This document shows positions 25,610 to 34,228 of a stretch of DNA of 44,927 bases, piece after piece. The first letter of the stretch is position 1. The number at the start of each line of letters is the position of its first letter. The notes beneath the pieces are model-generated. The model ran no database searches. It was not told the origin of the DNA and saw only the letters and a program-made list of their open reading frames with translations. Made by a program: the position numbers and the translations under genes. Source of the stretch: an uncultured Clostridia bacterium (GTDB lineage Bacteria > Bacillota_A > Clostridia > Christensenellales > Borkfalkiaceae); assembly GCA_934292955.1 (NCBI GenBank), contig CAKQXZ010000009.1, positions 1 to 44,927 on the forward strand, written 5' to 3'.

Positions 25610-26617
25610 ATGACGATTGAAATAAAAATTATGTTGGTTGCGCTCGTTGCAGTGTTGCTTATAGCGGGCTTTATTCTTGCGGGGGCTTACGTCTGTTACA
25701 GGCTTGCGTTTTCTGTTCCCTTCAGACCGGAAGGTAAATTACCCGATATTCCCGAAACCGAGCAATATGCGCCGTATAGAAATGAAATAATAAAAATGTC
25801 GCTTGAAGCGCAAGAAATGCCGTACGAAGAAGTATACGTTACGTCTTACGACGGGCTTTCACTTTTCGGGCGGTGCTATATCGTATCGCGCGGCGCGCCG
25901 TGGGTGATTATGTTTCACGGCTATCGCAGTGTGGCATATTTCGAATGCGGTTGCGGCTTGAAATTTGCCGTCGATTCCGGCTATAACGTACTGCTTGTCG
26001 ACCAGCGTGCGCACGGCAAAAGCGGCGGTAAATGCCTTACGTTCGGCATAAAAGAAAGCATAGATTGCCGCACTTGGGTAGATTACGTTATATCCCGCGC
26101 GGGCAGCGACGTTAAAATCGTGCTGTTCGGAATTTCTATGGGCGGCGCCACGGTGCTTATGGCGGCTGAAAGAAATCTGCCGAAAAACGTCCGCGCGATT
26201 GTTTCCGACTGCGCCTTTTCTTCTCCGTCCGACGTTGTGAAAAAGGTGATTAGAGATAATAATTTTCCCGCCGGCACTTATCCGCTTTTGCGGCTGGGCG
26301 GGCTGATTTTCGGCGGTGTTGACGTAGGCAAAGGCTCGGCTGTTACCGCAATGGAAAAGTGCGATATTCCCGTGCTGATTTTTCACGGCGAAGACGATCG
26401 TTTCATTCCATGCGAAATGGGGCGCGCCATTTTCGAGCATTGCAGATCGCCTAAAAAAGAAATGCTCACCGTTCCCGACGCGGGGCATTGCATGAGTTTT
26501 TTCGTTAACCGAAGCGAATATTATAACAAACTGAAAAATTTTATTTTCCGCGACGTTTTGCAAGGTGATTTGCAGAGTTTTAACGAAAAATCCGTATCGA
26601 ACGGCATAGCGAAATAA
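25610..26617 (+). CDS. Alpha/beta hydrolase with N-terminal membrane anchor
   Basis: This 335-residue protein begins with one hydrophobic helix (residues about 8-30), so it is probably anchored to the membrane. The rest is an alpha/beta hydrolase: the oxyanion region MFHGYRSV, VDQRAHGKSGG, the nucleophile elbow FGISMGGA (S176), the acid FHGEDDRFIP (D263) and the base DAGHCMSF (H293). It resembles the BAAT/acyl-CoA thioester or serine aminopeptidase group found in many Clostridia. The ATG has a GTGGTGG-like ribosome site. The substrate is unknown. It is transcribed alone as far as can be seen. Confidence 0.88.
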   Translation: MTIEIKIMLVALVAVLLIAGFILAGAYVCYRLAFSVPFRPEGKLPDIPETEQYAPYRNEIIKMSLEAQEMPYEEVYVTSYDGLSLFGRCYIVSRGAPWVIMFHGYRSVAYFECGCGLKFAVDSGYNVLLVDQRAHGKSGGKCLTFGIKESIDCRTWVDYVISRAGSDVKIVLFGISMGGATVLMAAERNLPKNVRAIVSDCAFSSPSDVVKKVIRDNNFPAGTYPLLRLGGLIFGGVDVGKGSAVTAMEKCDIPVLIFHGEDDRFIPCEMGRAIFEHCRSPKKEMLTVPDAGHCMSFFVNRSEYYNKLKNFIFRDVLQGDLQSFNEKSVSNGIAK

Positions 26618-26657
26618 TCTGACTTTTTCATCAAATCTTTATATATTTATATTAACG

Positions 26658-26686
26658 TTGACAAAGGGCGTTTGTTCATATATACT
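26658..26686 (+). promoter_or_regulatory. Promoter of the NodB-like gene
   Basis: TTGACA, 17 bp, TATACT, 40 bp before the ATG. Confidence 0.85.
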
Positions 26687-26726
26687 AACTATAAGAAAAC
26701 AAACATGTTGTGCGCGGGCTTAAAAA

Positions 26727-27842
26727 ATGCAAGAAAAAATTCAATTCATATTTCCTATAGACGGCGATTGCCTTAACGATAACGACGGCGTAAATAACGG
26801 CGAATACCTTTCGGTTAAGGTAAAAATCAAAGCCGATTCGCCGTTTGCTTTAATAAACGGAGTGCAAGCCGAAAACGTCGGCGGGATGTTTGAAACGCAT
26901 GTAAAAATCGCTTTCGGCAAGAATATAATAACGGCAACCGCGGGCACTGAAAGTAAGGCGATTATCGTTTACAGGCTTAAAAACTCGAGTGCGGGTTACA
27001 GGTTTTCCGTTGACGATAACATACTGTTTTTGAAAGACCTTAACGACAATAAGTCGGGCTATAGGTCGATTTTCGATAATAAATACCTATCTTTATTCAA
27101 AAAGGCACACGATGATTTCGGCACGAAAGTGCAGTTTAATCTGTTTTACGAAACGGAAGACCTTAAAGGCTTTTCTTATCCGATAGAATATTTTAATCTG
27201 TCTATGATGGCGGATAAATACAAAAACGAATTTATAAAAAACTCCGACTGGCTGAAAATGAGTTTTCATTCGCGTAAAGAAAACCCGCCGTACCCTTACG
27301 AAAATGATTCGTCGCAGGTAATAGCCGGCGATATTGATCTGGTAAACAGCGAAATAGTGCGTTTTGCGGGGCGCGAATGTCTTGCCGCGGGTACGACCAT
27401 TCATTACGGAAGCGTAAATAACGGAAGTCTTGCGGAAGTTAAAAAGCATGGCTACGGTGCGCTTGCAGGTTTTTTCGAAATAAAAGACGGTAAACCCATT
27501 GTTTCATATAATTATCCGCCCGAACTCGTCGAACATATCGGCGGGAGAGATTTCTGGTGTGATAACAAATTCGGAATACTTTTTTCGCATATCGACTGCG
27601 TGTTAAATTACTTTTCCGACCTGCAAACCGCTGTTTCGGAATTAAAGAAAATCGATGAAAAGTCGGGCTATAGGTCGTTTATCGATATAATGATACACGA
27701 ACAATACTTTTATCCCGCATACGAAAGGCATATTCCGCAGTTTACTAATATAGTGCTTGGCGCGTGCAAGTGGCTTAGCGAAAAAGGATATAAGTCGCGC
27801 TTTCTTGAAGAAGTTTTCAACGAGTATGATGCTACTATGTAA
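26727..27842 (+). CDS. Unrecognised protein, possibly of the polysaccharide deacetylase (NodB-like) fold
   Basis: This 371-residue protein has no signal peptide. Residues 1-85 look like a beta-sandwich (IFPIDGDCLNDNDG, then FGKNIITATAG). The rest has a layout like NodB-type deacetylases: RFSVDDNILFLKDL may supply the paired Asp, LKMSFHSRK and GTTIHYGS may supply His residues, and IMIHEQYFY lies near the end. I do not recognise a specific family and the deacetylase call is tentative. Its promoter is nearly perfect, but no clear ribosome site precedes the ATG. The gene contains two copies of the dispersed motif, both in the same frame, encoding KSGYRSIF and KSGYRSFI some 200 residues apart. Confidence 0.55.
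   Translation: MQEKIQFIFPIDGDCLNDNDGVNNGEYLSVKVKIKADSPFALINGVQAENVGGMFETHVKIAFGKNIITATAGTESKAIIVYRLKNSSAGYRFSVDDNILFLKDLNDNKSGYRSIFDNKYLSLFKKAHDDFGTKVQFNLFYETEDLKGFSYPIEYFNLSMMADKYKNEFIKNSDWLKMSFHSRKENPPYPYENDSSQVIAGDIDLVNSEIVRFAGRECLAAGTTIHYGSVNNGSLAEVKKHGYGALAGFFEIKDGKPIVSYNYPPELVEHIGGRDFWCDNKFGILFSHIDCVLNYFSDLQTAVSELKKIDEKSGYRSFIDIMIHEQYFYPAYERHIPQFTNIVLGACKWLSEKGYKSRFLEEVFNEYDATM
27051..27074 (-). repeat. Dispersed motif, copy 10 (in NodB-like gene)
   Basis: On the minus strand it reads GAAAATCGACCTATAG then CCCGACTT: one base off in the core, full match in the extension. In the gene it encodes KSGYRSIF. Confidence 0.8.
27660..27683 (-). repeat. Dispersed motif, copy 11 (in NodB-like gene)
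   Basis: On the minus strand it reads GATAAACGACCTATAG then CCCGACTT: one base off in the core. In the gene it encodes KSGYRSFI. Confidence 0.8.
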
Positions 27843-27872
27843 AGACGCAGTGTTTTTTGGCGGCTGTTATAT

Positions 27873-27934
27873 TTTTTATCGGTTGCATAATTTTTATCGA
27901 TTGTAATAATTATTTTTATCGGCTGCAATAATTC
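27873..27934. repeat. Three direct repeats of about 20 bp
   Basis: TTTTTATCG followed by RYTGYAATAATT-like sequence occurs three times, starting at 27873, 27891 and 27913. It lies just after the NodB-like gene and before the TetR promoter. The second and third copies are the most alike. Confidence 0.7.
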
Positions 27935-27953
27935 CATAATAAAACACAAAATT

Positions 27954-27979
27954 CGCCCGTATTTTAACGGGTGTTTTTT
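27954..27979 (+). terminator. Intrinsic terminator after the NodB-like gene
   Basis: CGCCCGT pairs with ACGGGTG around a 6-nt loop and is followed by six T. Confidence 0.8.
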
Positions 27980-28016
27980 ATGCCGAAAAAATCATTGTTC
28001 TCTAATGATATTATCG

Positions 28017-28045
28017 TTGACAAGTTATCGCTCATATGATAATAT
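28017..28045 (+). promoter_or_regulatory. Promoter of the tetR-bspA-like unit
   Basis: TTGACA, 17 bp, TAATAT, about 95 bp before the TetR start. The -10 box is covered by a long inverted repeat. Confidence 0.75.
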
Positions 28046-28066
28046 TGAGTTGCAAACCAATATTAT
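28039..28066. promoter_or_regulatory. Inverted-repeat operator over the -10 box
   Basis: ATAATATTG, a 10-bp spacer and CAATATTAT form a perfect 9+9 inverted repeat that overlaps the promoter -10, as expected for TetR autorepression. Confidence 0.75.
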
Positions 28067-28140
28067 AACAAACGACGTTGTTGCAAGGTGAAAAAACAAA
28101 GCCGCCCCAATAAACGTAATCACTGTTGAAAGGTGTAAAA

Positions 28141-28836
28141 ATGGTAACTAAAGAGCAGATTAAAGATCCTAAACGGCGCATTCTGACGGTGTGCGTGCAT
28201 ATGTTTATCGAAAAGGGTTTCAAAGCGACGACTATGCTTGACATAATTCGTGAAGCCGAAGTATCTTCGGGAACTTTTCAGAATATATTCAAAACAAAAG
28301 ACGGCGTTTTATCCGAACTGATAGACATTATGTTTAATAATCAGTTCGGCATGGCGCGCGCAATGGTAAACGAGCAAACAAGCCCCGTATTTATTTACTC
28401 GGTAGAAACGGCAATTCAGTTTGCCATTGTCGAACTTAACGAAAATCTGCGCGAAATTTACGTCGAAGCATACACGCAGCCGCATTTATCCGAGTACATT
28501 TATCAAAAAACGTCCACCGAATTATGCAAAATTTTCGGTTCATACAATCCCGCATGGCAAGAGAGCGATTTTTACGAAAGCGAAATCGGCACGGCGGGCA
28601 TGATGCGCTCGTTTATGATACGTCGGTGCGATAAGTATTTTACGCTCAGAAAGAAAATCGAAAGGTTTTTAAGTATGTCGCTTAAGTGTTATAACGTGCC
28701 GACCGAAGAAATCGAAAAGACGATACAAACCGTCGGGAAAATCGACATGGAAAAGACGGCTGCGGAAGTTATGAACAAGCTGTTTTCCGCGCTCGAAATG
28801 ACCTTCGGTTTCAAATTCAATAAGGAGAATAACTGA
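28141..28836 (+). CDS. TetR-family transcription regulator
   Basis: This 231-residue regulator has the TetR N-terminal DNA-binding domain: KRRILTVCVHMFIEKGFKATTM, LDIIREAEVSSGTFQNIFKTKDGVL. The C-terminal ligand domain is divergent and rich in Met, Phe and Tyr. The ATG at 28141 follows AAAGGTG; an in-frame TTG 15 bp earlier is less likely. It ends two bases before the ATG of the large InlB/LRR lipoprotein, so they form one translationally linked unit, and a 9+9 inverted repeat overlies the promoter. The simplest reading is a regulator that represses itself and the surface protein until a ligand is bound. The ligand is unknown. Confidence 0.92.
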   Translation: MVTKEQIKDPKRRILTVCVHMFIEKGFKATTMLDIIREAEVSSGTFQNIFKTKDGVLSELIDIMFNNQFGMARAMVNEQTSPVFIYSVETAIQFAIVELNENLREIYVEAYTQPHLSEYIYQKTSTELCKIFGSYNPAWQESDFYESEIGTAGMMRSFMIRRCDKYFTLRKKIERFLSMSLKCYNVPTEEIEKTIQTVGKIDMEKTAAEVMNKLFSALEMTFGFKFNKENN

Positions 28837-28838
28837 TT

Positions 28839-31800
28839 ATGTCGTCAACGCTCAGAAAAAAATTGATTATCGCGTTTGCTGCAGTATTATTTTGTTGCGC
28901 GTTTGGTTTCGGCTGTTCGCGCGGGCAGACAAGCGAAGAGAAAGGCTCTTTCATTCTTAAATTCGTAAGCGACGGAAGAACTTACGACATTACCGCCGTA
29001 AAAGCCGACGAGTTGTGGACAAAACCCGCCGATCCGCACAAAAACGGCTATACTTTCGACGGGTGGTTTTTTGACGAAAACAGTTGGAAAAATCCCGTCG
29101 GCGACAATCTGAAAATAACAAAAGACGCAACCGTCTACGCCGGATGGACGGCTGTACGGTATTCCGTTACATACGATTTTGACGGCGGCGCGTTGGAAGA
29201 CGGTAAAACCAATCCCGACGGATATACGATAGAAAGCGAAAACATTACGTTAGCCGCTCCCGTTCGCACGGGCTACGCATTCGACGGTTGGTATTCGAAC
29301 GGTAATCGTATTCAGACCATATTAAAGGGCAGTTACGGAGAGCTGTCACTGACGGCAAAATGGGTTAAGGACGGCTACAGCATAACGTACAACGAAACCA
29401 AAGGCGCGCAAAACGACAATCCGCTGACCTATGTTATAAGCGACGGTGCGATTTTGCTTAAAGATATTGATAGGCGCGGTTATACGTTCGACGGCTGGTA
29501 TGACGGCGAAAACAAGATAACCGAGATAGCGGCAAACTCGACGGGCAATCTCACGCTTACCGCCGGATGGACGCTTAACGTTTACACGATCACATATTTC
29601 GGACCCAATGACGAAGTTCTGGACCTTGACGGATTCGACCTTCCCGCAACCTACACGGTAGAAGACGAAGATATACCCCTTAACGAATATTATCTGACCG
29701 GCTATAATTTCCGCCGTTGGACTAAAAACGGCTTGACCGTCGGCTACATTCCCGCGGGTTCGGTCGGCGATATCGTGCTTTACGGCGTGTTCCAAGACGA
29801 TACGACGTTCGCAATCAATTATATAGACGAGTTTGGCAACGAAAATTACGAAAATCCGCAGTCTTACGAACTTAACGAAGTTTTGCCCGAACTGCTCCCG
29901 CTTAAAGATATGATCGACAAAAAGTTTATCGGCTGGTCGAACGGCTTTGAAATCGTAAAGACCATAGATACAACTTGCGGAGGTCCCATAACGCTTTACG
30001 CCGAATGGGAACAAAAGGCGGAGCTTGCAAACTTCACCTACGCCGTAGATTATACCTATACAGAATATAACGAACTCGGCTTTTTAATGATTACGGGCGT
30101 GGCTGATTATAACACGGAAGAAATTACGGTCCCCGATTACGTTTCTATGCTCGCTCCCGGCGCGTTCGAACAATGCAAAAACTTAAAAAGTCTTACTCTG
30201 CCGTTTATGGGCGTAAAACATGACGACGTATCTGAACACGCATATCTCGGCTATCTTTTCGGCGGTGTTGGCGTAGCGGGCAATGCAAAGATACCTTCTT
30301 CGCTTGAAAATCTGACCATAAAGAACGGAGCTGTAATAGACTACGCGTTTAAGGATTGCGCAAATCTCAAAAAAATAATTTTCGGCGAAAACGTTACAAG
30401 TATCGGCAAATGCGCAATGGAAAACTGTAATTCGCTTGTTGAAGTAACCCTTCCGTTTATAGGTCAAAGATACGATGAAAGCGTCGAATATAACGGCACG
30501 AAATCAGATGGCAGACCGGGCAATTCTAACTTAAGTTATGTTTTCGGAAACGGTCTTCCGAAATCGCTTAAAAAGGTTACAATAACCAAAGCCTTTGTTA
30601 TGCCGGGTATGCCGGGTTGGGTAACCGTGTCAGCGTTAAGCGGATTGTATGCCAGCAACGTCGAAGAGTTAGACTATACGTCGAGAAACGAAACGATTTA
30701 CGAAGGGACGTTTGCTGCGCTTTCGGAATCGGTAATGCGTCTTACTATCCGCGGTAACGTCACGAAAATAGACAAAAATATATTTTACGCAAACTCTTCG
30801 GTAACAGATATCGTTCTTCCAGATACCGTAACCGAAATAGGCGACAGCGCATTCATAGGCGCGCCAAGACTCAAAGAAATATCTATACCTAACGTGGTAA
30901 CGATCGGCGCAAACGCGTTCAAAGGTTGTTCCGCGCTTACCGGAATCGAAACGGGAGACAACCTTGTTTCTATAGGCGACGGCGCGTTTGCGGGCTGCAA
31001 TAAACTTCCGCAATTTTATACGGGCAATAAACTCGAGTCCATAGGTAAAGATGCCTTCAGCGGTTGTACCGATCTTTTCCGTTTCACTCTTCCCGCGACC
31101 GTAACTTCGGTTGGCGACGGCGCGTTTACGGACTGCACCGGTCTGATAGAAGTCCGCAACCTTTCCGCGCTTACGGCGGATAAGGGCAGCGACGCGCTCG
31201 GCGGACTTTGCAAGTACGCTTGGGACGTATTCACTTCCGAAAGCGAGCAAAGCAAAATCAGCGATACCGACGGCTATCTTGTCTATAAACAGATCGGCGG
31301 CGATATTTTCATTAAATATTTCGGCTCGTCTACGACTATTGAAATTCCCGCCGGAGTAAAAACAATCAGAAAGAGCGCGTTTTACGGAAACGCCGACGTA
31401 ATCGAAGTCGTTATTCCCGTCGGCGTGGAAACAATCGAAACCGATGCTTTCCGAAACAGCACCGGGCTTAAAACCGTTCGTTTTGACGGCGGCGTGGTCG
31501 GATTCGGCGAAAACGTATTCAGCGGCTGTACAAGTCTTACGTCTGTCGTTTTACCGCAGAACTTGAAAAAAATAGGCGCGGGGTTGTTCGACGGGTGCTC
31601 GAGCCTTACCGAAATTGCCCTTCCGTCGGGGATTACCGAAATAGGCGAACGCGCGTTTAAGGATACAAAACTTGCGCAAATAACTTTTACGGCGGGCATT
31701 ACAAAAATAAACGACAGCGCGTTTAATGGCGCAAAACTTGTAGAAATAACTCTTACGGATAACATTACGGAAATAGGCGCGAGTGCGTTTGAAGACTGCG

Positions 31801-33053
31801 CCGAACTCACTACCGTAGTCATTTCCGCAAATGCGTCTCTTCAAATCATCGGCAAAAGCGCGTTCCGCGGTTGCACCGGCCTTGCAGACATTACTTTACC
31901 CGAAAGTCTGACGACTATCGGTGACGGAGCATTCTATAGATGTGAAAATCTTGCCGCAATCAATCTGCCGTCGTCGCTTACCAAAATCGATAGTCAGGCG
32001 TTCGCTTATACGGCACTTACGTCGGTAGAAATACCCGAAAGCATAACGGTTATAAGCAATTATGCGTTCCTTGAATGTCATTCGCTTGTGGACGTAAAAC
32101 TGCCGTCTGCCTTAACCGAAATCGGCGAGTGTGCGTTCAGAGATTGTATCTCGCTTGTGACTATCGAAATTCCCGAAAGTCTTAAAATAATAAGAAAGGG
32201 CGCGTTTGCGTATTGCAACTCGCTTACGGCACTCGCTTTGCCAAATGAAATGGATACGATAGAAAGCGGAATAGTACAGATGTCTAACAAACTTAAGTCG
32301 TTGGCGGTTCCGTTTATCGGTAGTCATTTGAATGATGAAGATAGTACGGTTACGATTAACCATTTCTTCAGCGGCGTGAGCGGCATATTCGGCGGAGTGC
32401 CCGACTCACTTGCAAATCTCAGCGTCTACGGCGGAAAAATACTTCGCTGGTCGTTCTGGGCGAAATATAATTCTACCAGTAGCGCAATCGATAACGCAAA
32501 CTATAGCCTTACAAGCCTTACGCTGAATAAAGGCGTTACGTCGATCGAATACGGCGCATTAGAAAATTTAGTGGCATTAAAGGCGCTTGTACTTCCGTAT
32601 GCGGGCGTTACTTCGGCAGATAAAGTAGGTCAGGCTAATGAAACGTTGGAATATCTGTTTGCTCGGGTAAATTATGACTCCCCGGATACCTGGAAAAAGC
32701 TTGAAACGATCGGCGTTTTAAGCGGTGAAATCCCCGAAGCGTTCTACAATAACCGTAATAATCAAAATGTAACAAATAAATTCAAAACACTCATTCTCGG
32801 TAAAGACGTTACCAAAGTATCGCTTCAGATTTTCAACAGCAGGTATGGCACGAGCGTATACTATATGGGTACGGAAGCCGACTGGAATAATATCACATTT
32901 GAAAACAACTATGACCTTGAAAAATACGCAACGCATTACTTCTATAGCAAGACCAATCCGTTTATCGGTGACAGCGCTGTAACAAGCGGCAATTACTGGC
33001 ATTACGGCACGACTATTGTCGAAACTTTAATCTGGGAAGCCCCCGCCGCGTGA
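28839..33053 (+). CDS. Giant surface lipoprotein with InlB-type and BspA-type leucine-rich repeats
   Basis: This 1404-residue protein has a signal peptide with the lipobox FGFGC (near residue 26), so it is lipid-anchored at the cell surface. Residues about 35-390 hold four or five InlB B (Listeria-Bacteroides) repeats, each with a GYTFDGWY-type core and an ending such as LTAGWT. From about 410 to 1340 it is built of LRR_5/BspA repeats, for example IGDSAFIGAPRLKEISIPN and IGESAF-type turns with CTSLTSVVLP-type strands. No LPxTG or membrane anchor is seen at the end. BspA-type proteins bind host proteins or other bacteria in known cases. Its gene follows the TetR gene by 2 bp. GGAG lies before the ATG. 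Confidence 0.93.
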   Translation: MSSTLRKKLIIAFAAVLFCCAFGFGCSRGQTSEEKGSFILKFVSDGRTYDITAVKADELWTKPADPHKNGYTFDGWFFDENSWKNPVGDNLKITKDATVYAGWTAVRYSVTYDFDGGALEDGKTNPDGYTIESENITLAAPVRTGYAFDGWYSNGNRIQTILKGSYGELSLTAKWVKDGYSITYNETKGAQNDNPLTYVISDGAILLKDIDRRGYTFDGWYDGENKITEIAANSTGNLTLTAGWTLNVYTITYFGPNDEVLDLDGFDLPATYTVEDEDIPLNEYYLTGYNFRRWTKNGLTVGYIPAGSVGDIVLYGVFQDDTTFAINYIDEFGNENYENPQSYELNEVLPELLPLKDMIDKKFIGWSNGFEIVKTIDTTCGGPITLYAEWEQKAELANFTYAVDYTYTEYNELGFLMITGVADYNTEEITVPDYVSMLAPGAFEQCKNLKSLTLPFMGVKHDDVSEHAYLGYLFGGVGVAGNAKIPSSLENLTIKNGAVIDYAFKDCANLKKIIFGENVTSIGKCAMENCNSLVEVTLPFIGQRYDESVEYNGTKSDGRPGNSNLSYVFGNGLPKSLKKVTITKAFVMPGMPGWVTVSALSGLYASNVEELDYTSRNETIYEGTFAALSESVMRLTIRGNVTKIDKNIFYANSSVTDIVLPDTVTEIGDSAFIGAPRLKEISIPNVVTIGANAFKGCSALTGIETGDNLVSIGDGAFAGCNKLPQFYTGNKLESIGKDAFSGCTDLFRFTLPATVTSVGDGAFTDCTGLIEVRNLSALTADKGSDALGGLCKYAWDVFTSESEQSKISDTDGYLVYKQIGGDIFIKYFGSSTTIEIPAGVKTIRKSAFYGNADVIEVVIPVGVETIETDAFRNSTGLKTVRFDGGVVGFGENVFSGCTSLTSVVLPQNLKKIGAGLFDGCSSLTEIALPSGITEIGERAFKDTKLAQITFTAGITKINDSAFNGAKLVEITLTDNITEIGASAFEDCAELTTVVISANASLQIIGKSAFRGCTGLADITLPESLTTIGDGAFYRCENLAAINLPSSLTKIDSQAFAYTALTSVEIPESITVISNYAFLECHSLVDVKLPSALTEIGECAFRDCISLVTIEIPESLKIIRKGAFAYCNSLTALALPNEMDTIESGIVQMSNKLKSLAVPFIGSHLNDEDSTVTINHFFSGVSGIFGGVPDSLANLSVYGGKILRWSFWAKYNSTSSAIDNANYSLTSLTLNKGVTSIEYGALENLVALKALVLPYAGVTSADKVGQANETLEYLFARVNYDSPDTWKKLETIGVLSGEIPEAFYNNRNNQNVTNKFKTLILGKDVTKVSLQIFNSRYGTSVYYMGTEADWNNITFENNYDLEKYATHYFYSKTNPFIGDSAVTSGNYWHYGTTIVETLIWEAPAA

Positions 33054-33204
33054 AGCGTTACGGCAAATTGAGCAATTACGCAGTGTTTTTATTGTGGCGC
33101 AAAATGCTCCAACGCCGAACGCTTGGTCATCCTATTTTTTCTCTCTTGTCATCCTGACAGGCGTCGGTCGTAAAAATAACGCGTAATATCTTTGAATTAC
33201 AAAC

Positions 33205-33255
33205 AAAAAGCCCGCCTATAAGTCGATTATCTCGTCTTTCGGCGGGTTTTTATTT
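33205..33255. terminator. Bidirectional terminator with the dispersed motif in the loop
   Basis: CCCGCC (33211-33216) pairs with GGCGGG (33241-33246); A-run before and T-run after let it end both convergent genes. The loop carries TATAAGTCGATTATC. Confidence 0.82.
33216..33231 (-). repeat. Dispersed motif, copy 12 (convergent terminator)
   Basis: Exact GATAATCGACTTATAG on the minus strand, starting in the last base of a CCCGCC stem. Confidence 0.9.
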
Positions 33256-33277
33256 TTGTTTTCGGTTATCACAAAAC

Positions 33278-33814
33278 TTATTTTTTCCACTTAAAATCGA
33301 TGCAAAATCCCTCTTCTGCTATTGGCTTTTTATCATATATTTTACATCTTTTGTTTTGTACATTGCTTATGTAATAGTTGCAATCTATACATCTGCAATA
33401 TTGTGGGTGTTTTTCTTTTTTAACATTATCGTTTCTGAAACAAGCAGAAAGGATTTTTTTCGTGTCTTCATCGGAATATTTTAAGGCGTTTATATATTCG
33501 TTTGTTTTCTCAAGGTTTTTATCCATATCAACAAACTTCTCTTTCGCGGACACATTGGTTTTGGCAAGCAAAAGCCCAAATCGGATGTCCGGATTTTCAA
33601 AATCATAATTTAACCCATTCTCAAATACCGAATAGGCTTTTTCAAATTCGAATTCAGAAAGAAGTGTATATCCATATCGTATTAAATTTGTCTGGATGTC
33701 ACTTTCTTTAGGAGTGTCAACTATAAATTTACTTCCGCAATATGGACAGAGATAGTCTTTTGCAAATTCTCTTTCTATGATTGCTCCGCAATTAGTGCAT
33801 TTCAATTCTTTCAT
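33278..33814 (-). CDS. Zinc-ribbon protein with helical repeat-like middle
   Basis: This 178-residue protein starts with a zinc ribbon (C6-x2-C9 and C23-x2-C26 in KCTNCG and CPYCGSKF). The middle, residues about 38-125, is helical and resembles tetratricopeptide-like repeats (FEFEKAYSVFENGLNYDF). The end has another Cys group (CRCIDCNYYI, KRCKIYD, FCIDF) that may hold a second metal. There is no signal peptide, so it is cytoplasmic. Base use is more A/T-rich than in neighbouring genes, a possible sign of later acquisition. I do not recognise a defined function. It converges on the giant lipoprotein gene at a shared terminator. Confidence 0.75.
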   Translation of the reverse strand: MKELKCTNCGAIIEREFAKDYLCPYCGSKFIVDTPKESDIQTNLIRYGYTLLSEFEFEKAYSVFENGLNYDFENPDIRFGLLLAKTNVSAKEKFVDMDKNLEKTNEYINALKYSDEDTKKILSACFRNDNVKKEKHPQYCRCIDCNYYISNVQNKRCKIYDKKPIAEEGFCIDFKWKK

Positions 33815-34060
33815 GTTTGTATACCTTTCATTATAAAGTACTCTTCTGAATTTATCATATCATTTTTTTGATTATACTGCAATGTTTTTAATTAAAAATA
33901 GTTGAATTGGGCTTTCAAAAAATAACATTCAACTTACTAAAGAAGAGAAAAACCCCGACGAAGATATCGTCAGGGTAGCTCCGCAATCGTAACAGAGTTT
34001 TTTATAATCGGTTTGTATTTAATGAATTAGTTTATTGGTTAATCTTTTTTTTCTATTTTT

Positions 34061-34105
34061 CGTCATCTTGAGCCTTGCTTGTTTGTTCGGCTTTCGAAGG
34101 ATCCA
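34061..34105. repeat. Degenerate GTCATC...CGAAGGATCC intergenic element
   Basis: CGTCATCTTGAGC and CGAAGGATCC are the two ends of an intergenic element of the form GTCATCCTGAGC...CGAAGGATCC that I recall from many bacterial genomes. A fragment, TTGTCATCCTGACAG, is also present near 33146-33160. Confidence 0.5.
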
Positions 34106-34175
34106 GGCGCGTAGTGCCGCACTTACCCCAACGCTGCGCCACAAATTCAAATAATCCGTTACCTTAAATACAAAA

Positions 34176-34216
34176 AAACCGCCTATAAGTCGATTATCTC
34201 GTCTTTCAGCGGGCTT
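34176..34216 (-). terminator. Terminator of the small lipoprotein gene, with dispersed motif
   Basis: On the minus strand CCGC pairs with GCGG around a loop holding GATAATCGACTTATAG, then seven T. It lies 12 bp after the lipoprotein stop. The stem is short. Confidence 0.6.
34183..34198 (-). repeat. Dispersed motif, copy 13 (lipoprotein terminator)
   Basis: Exact GATAATCGACTTATAG on the minus strand. Flanks GAAAGACGA and GGCGG are shared with copy 12. Confidence 0.9.
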
Positions 34217-34228
34217 TCCATATATTTG

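Larger units (their letters stand above)
33815..34228. other. 414-bp gene-free region
   Basis: It holds a hairpin CCCGACGA/TCGTCAGGG (about 33954-33977), a degenerate GTCATC...CGAAGGATCC element (34061-34105), and a terminator containing the dispersed motif (34171-34216). I find no protein or RNA gene. The A/T-rich stretch 33820-33930 should hold the promoter of the zinc-ribbon gene, but no clear pair of boxes is seen. Confidence 0.55.
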
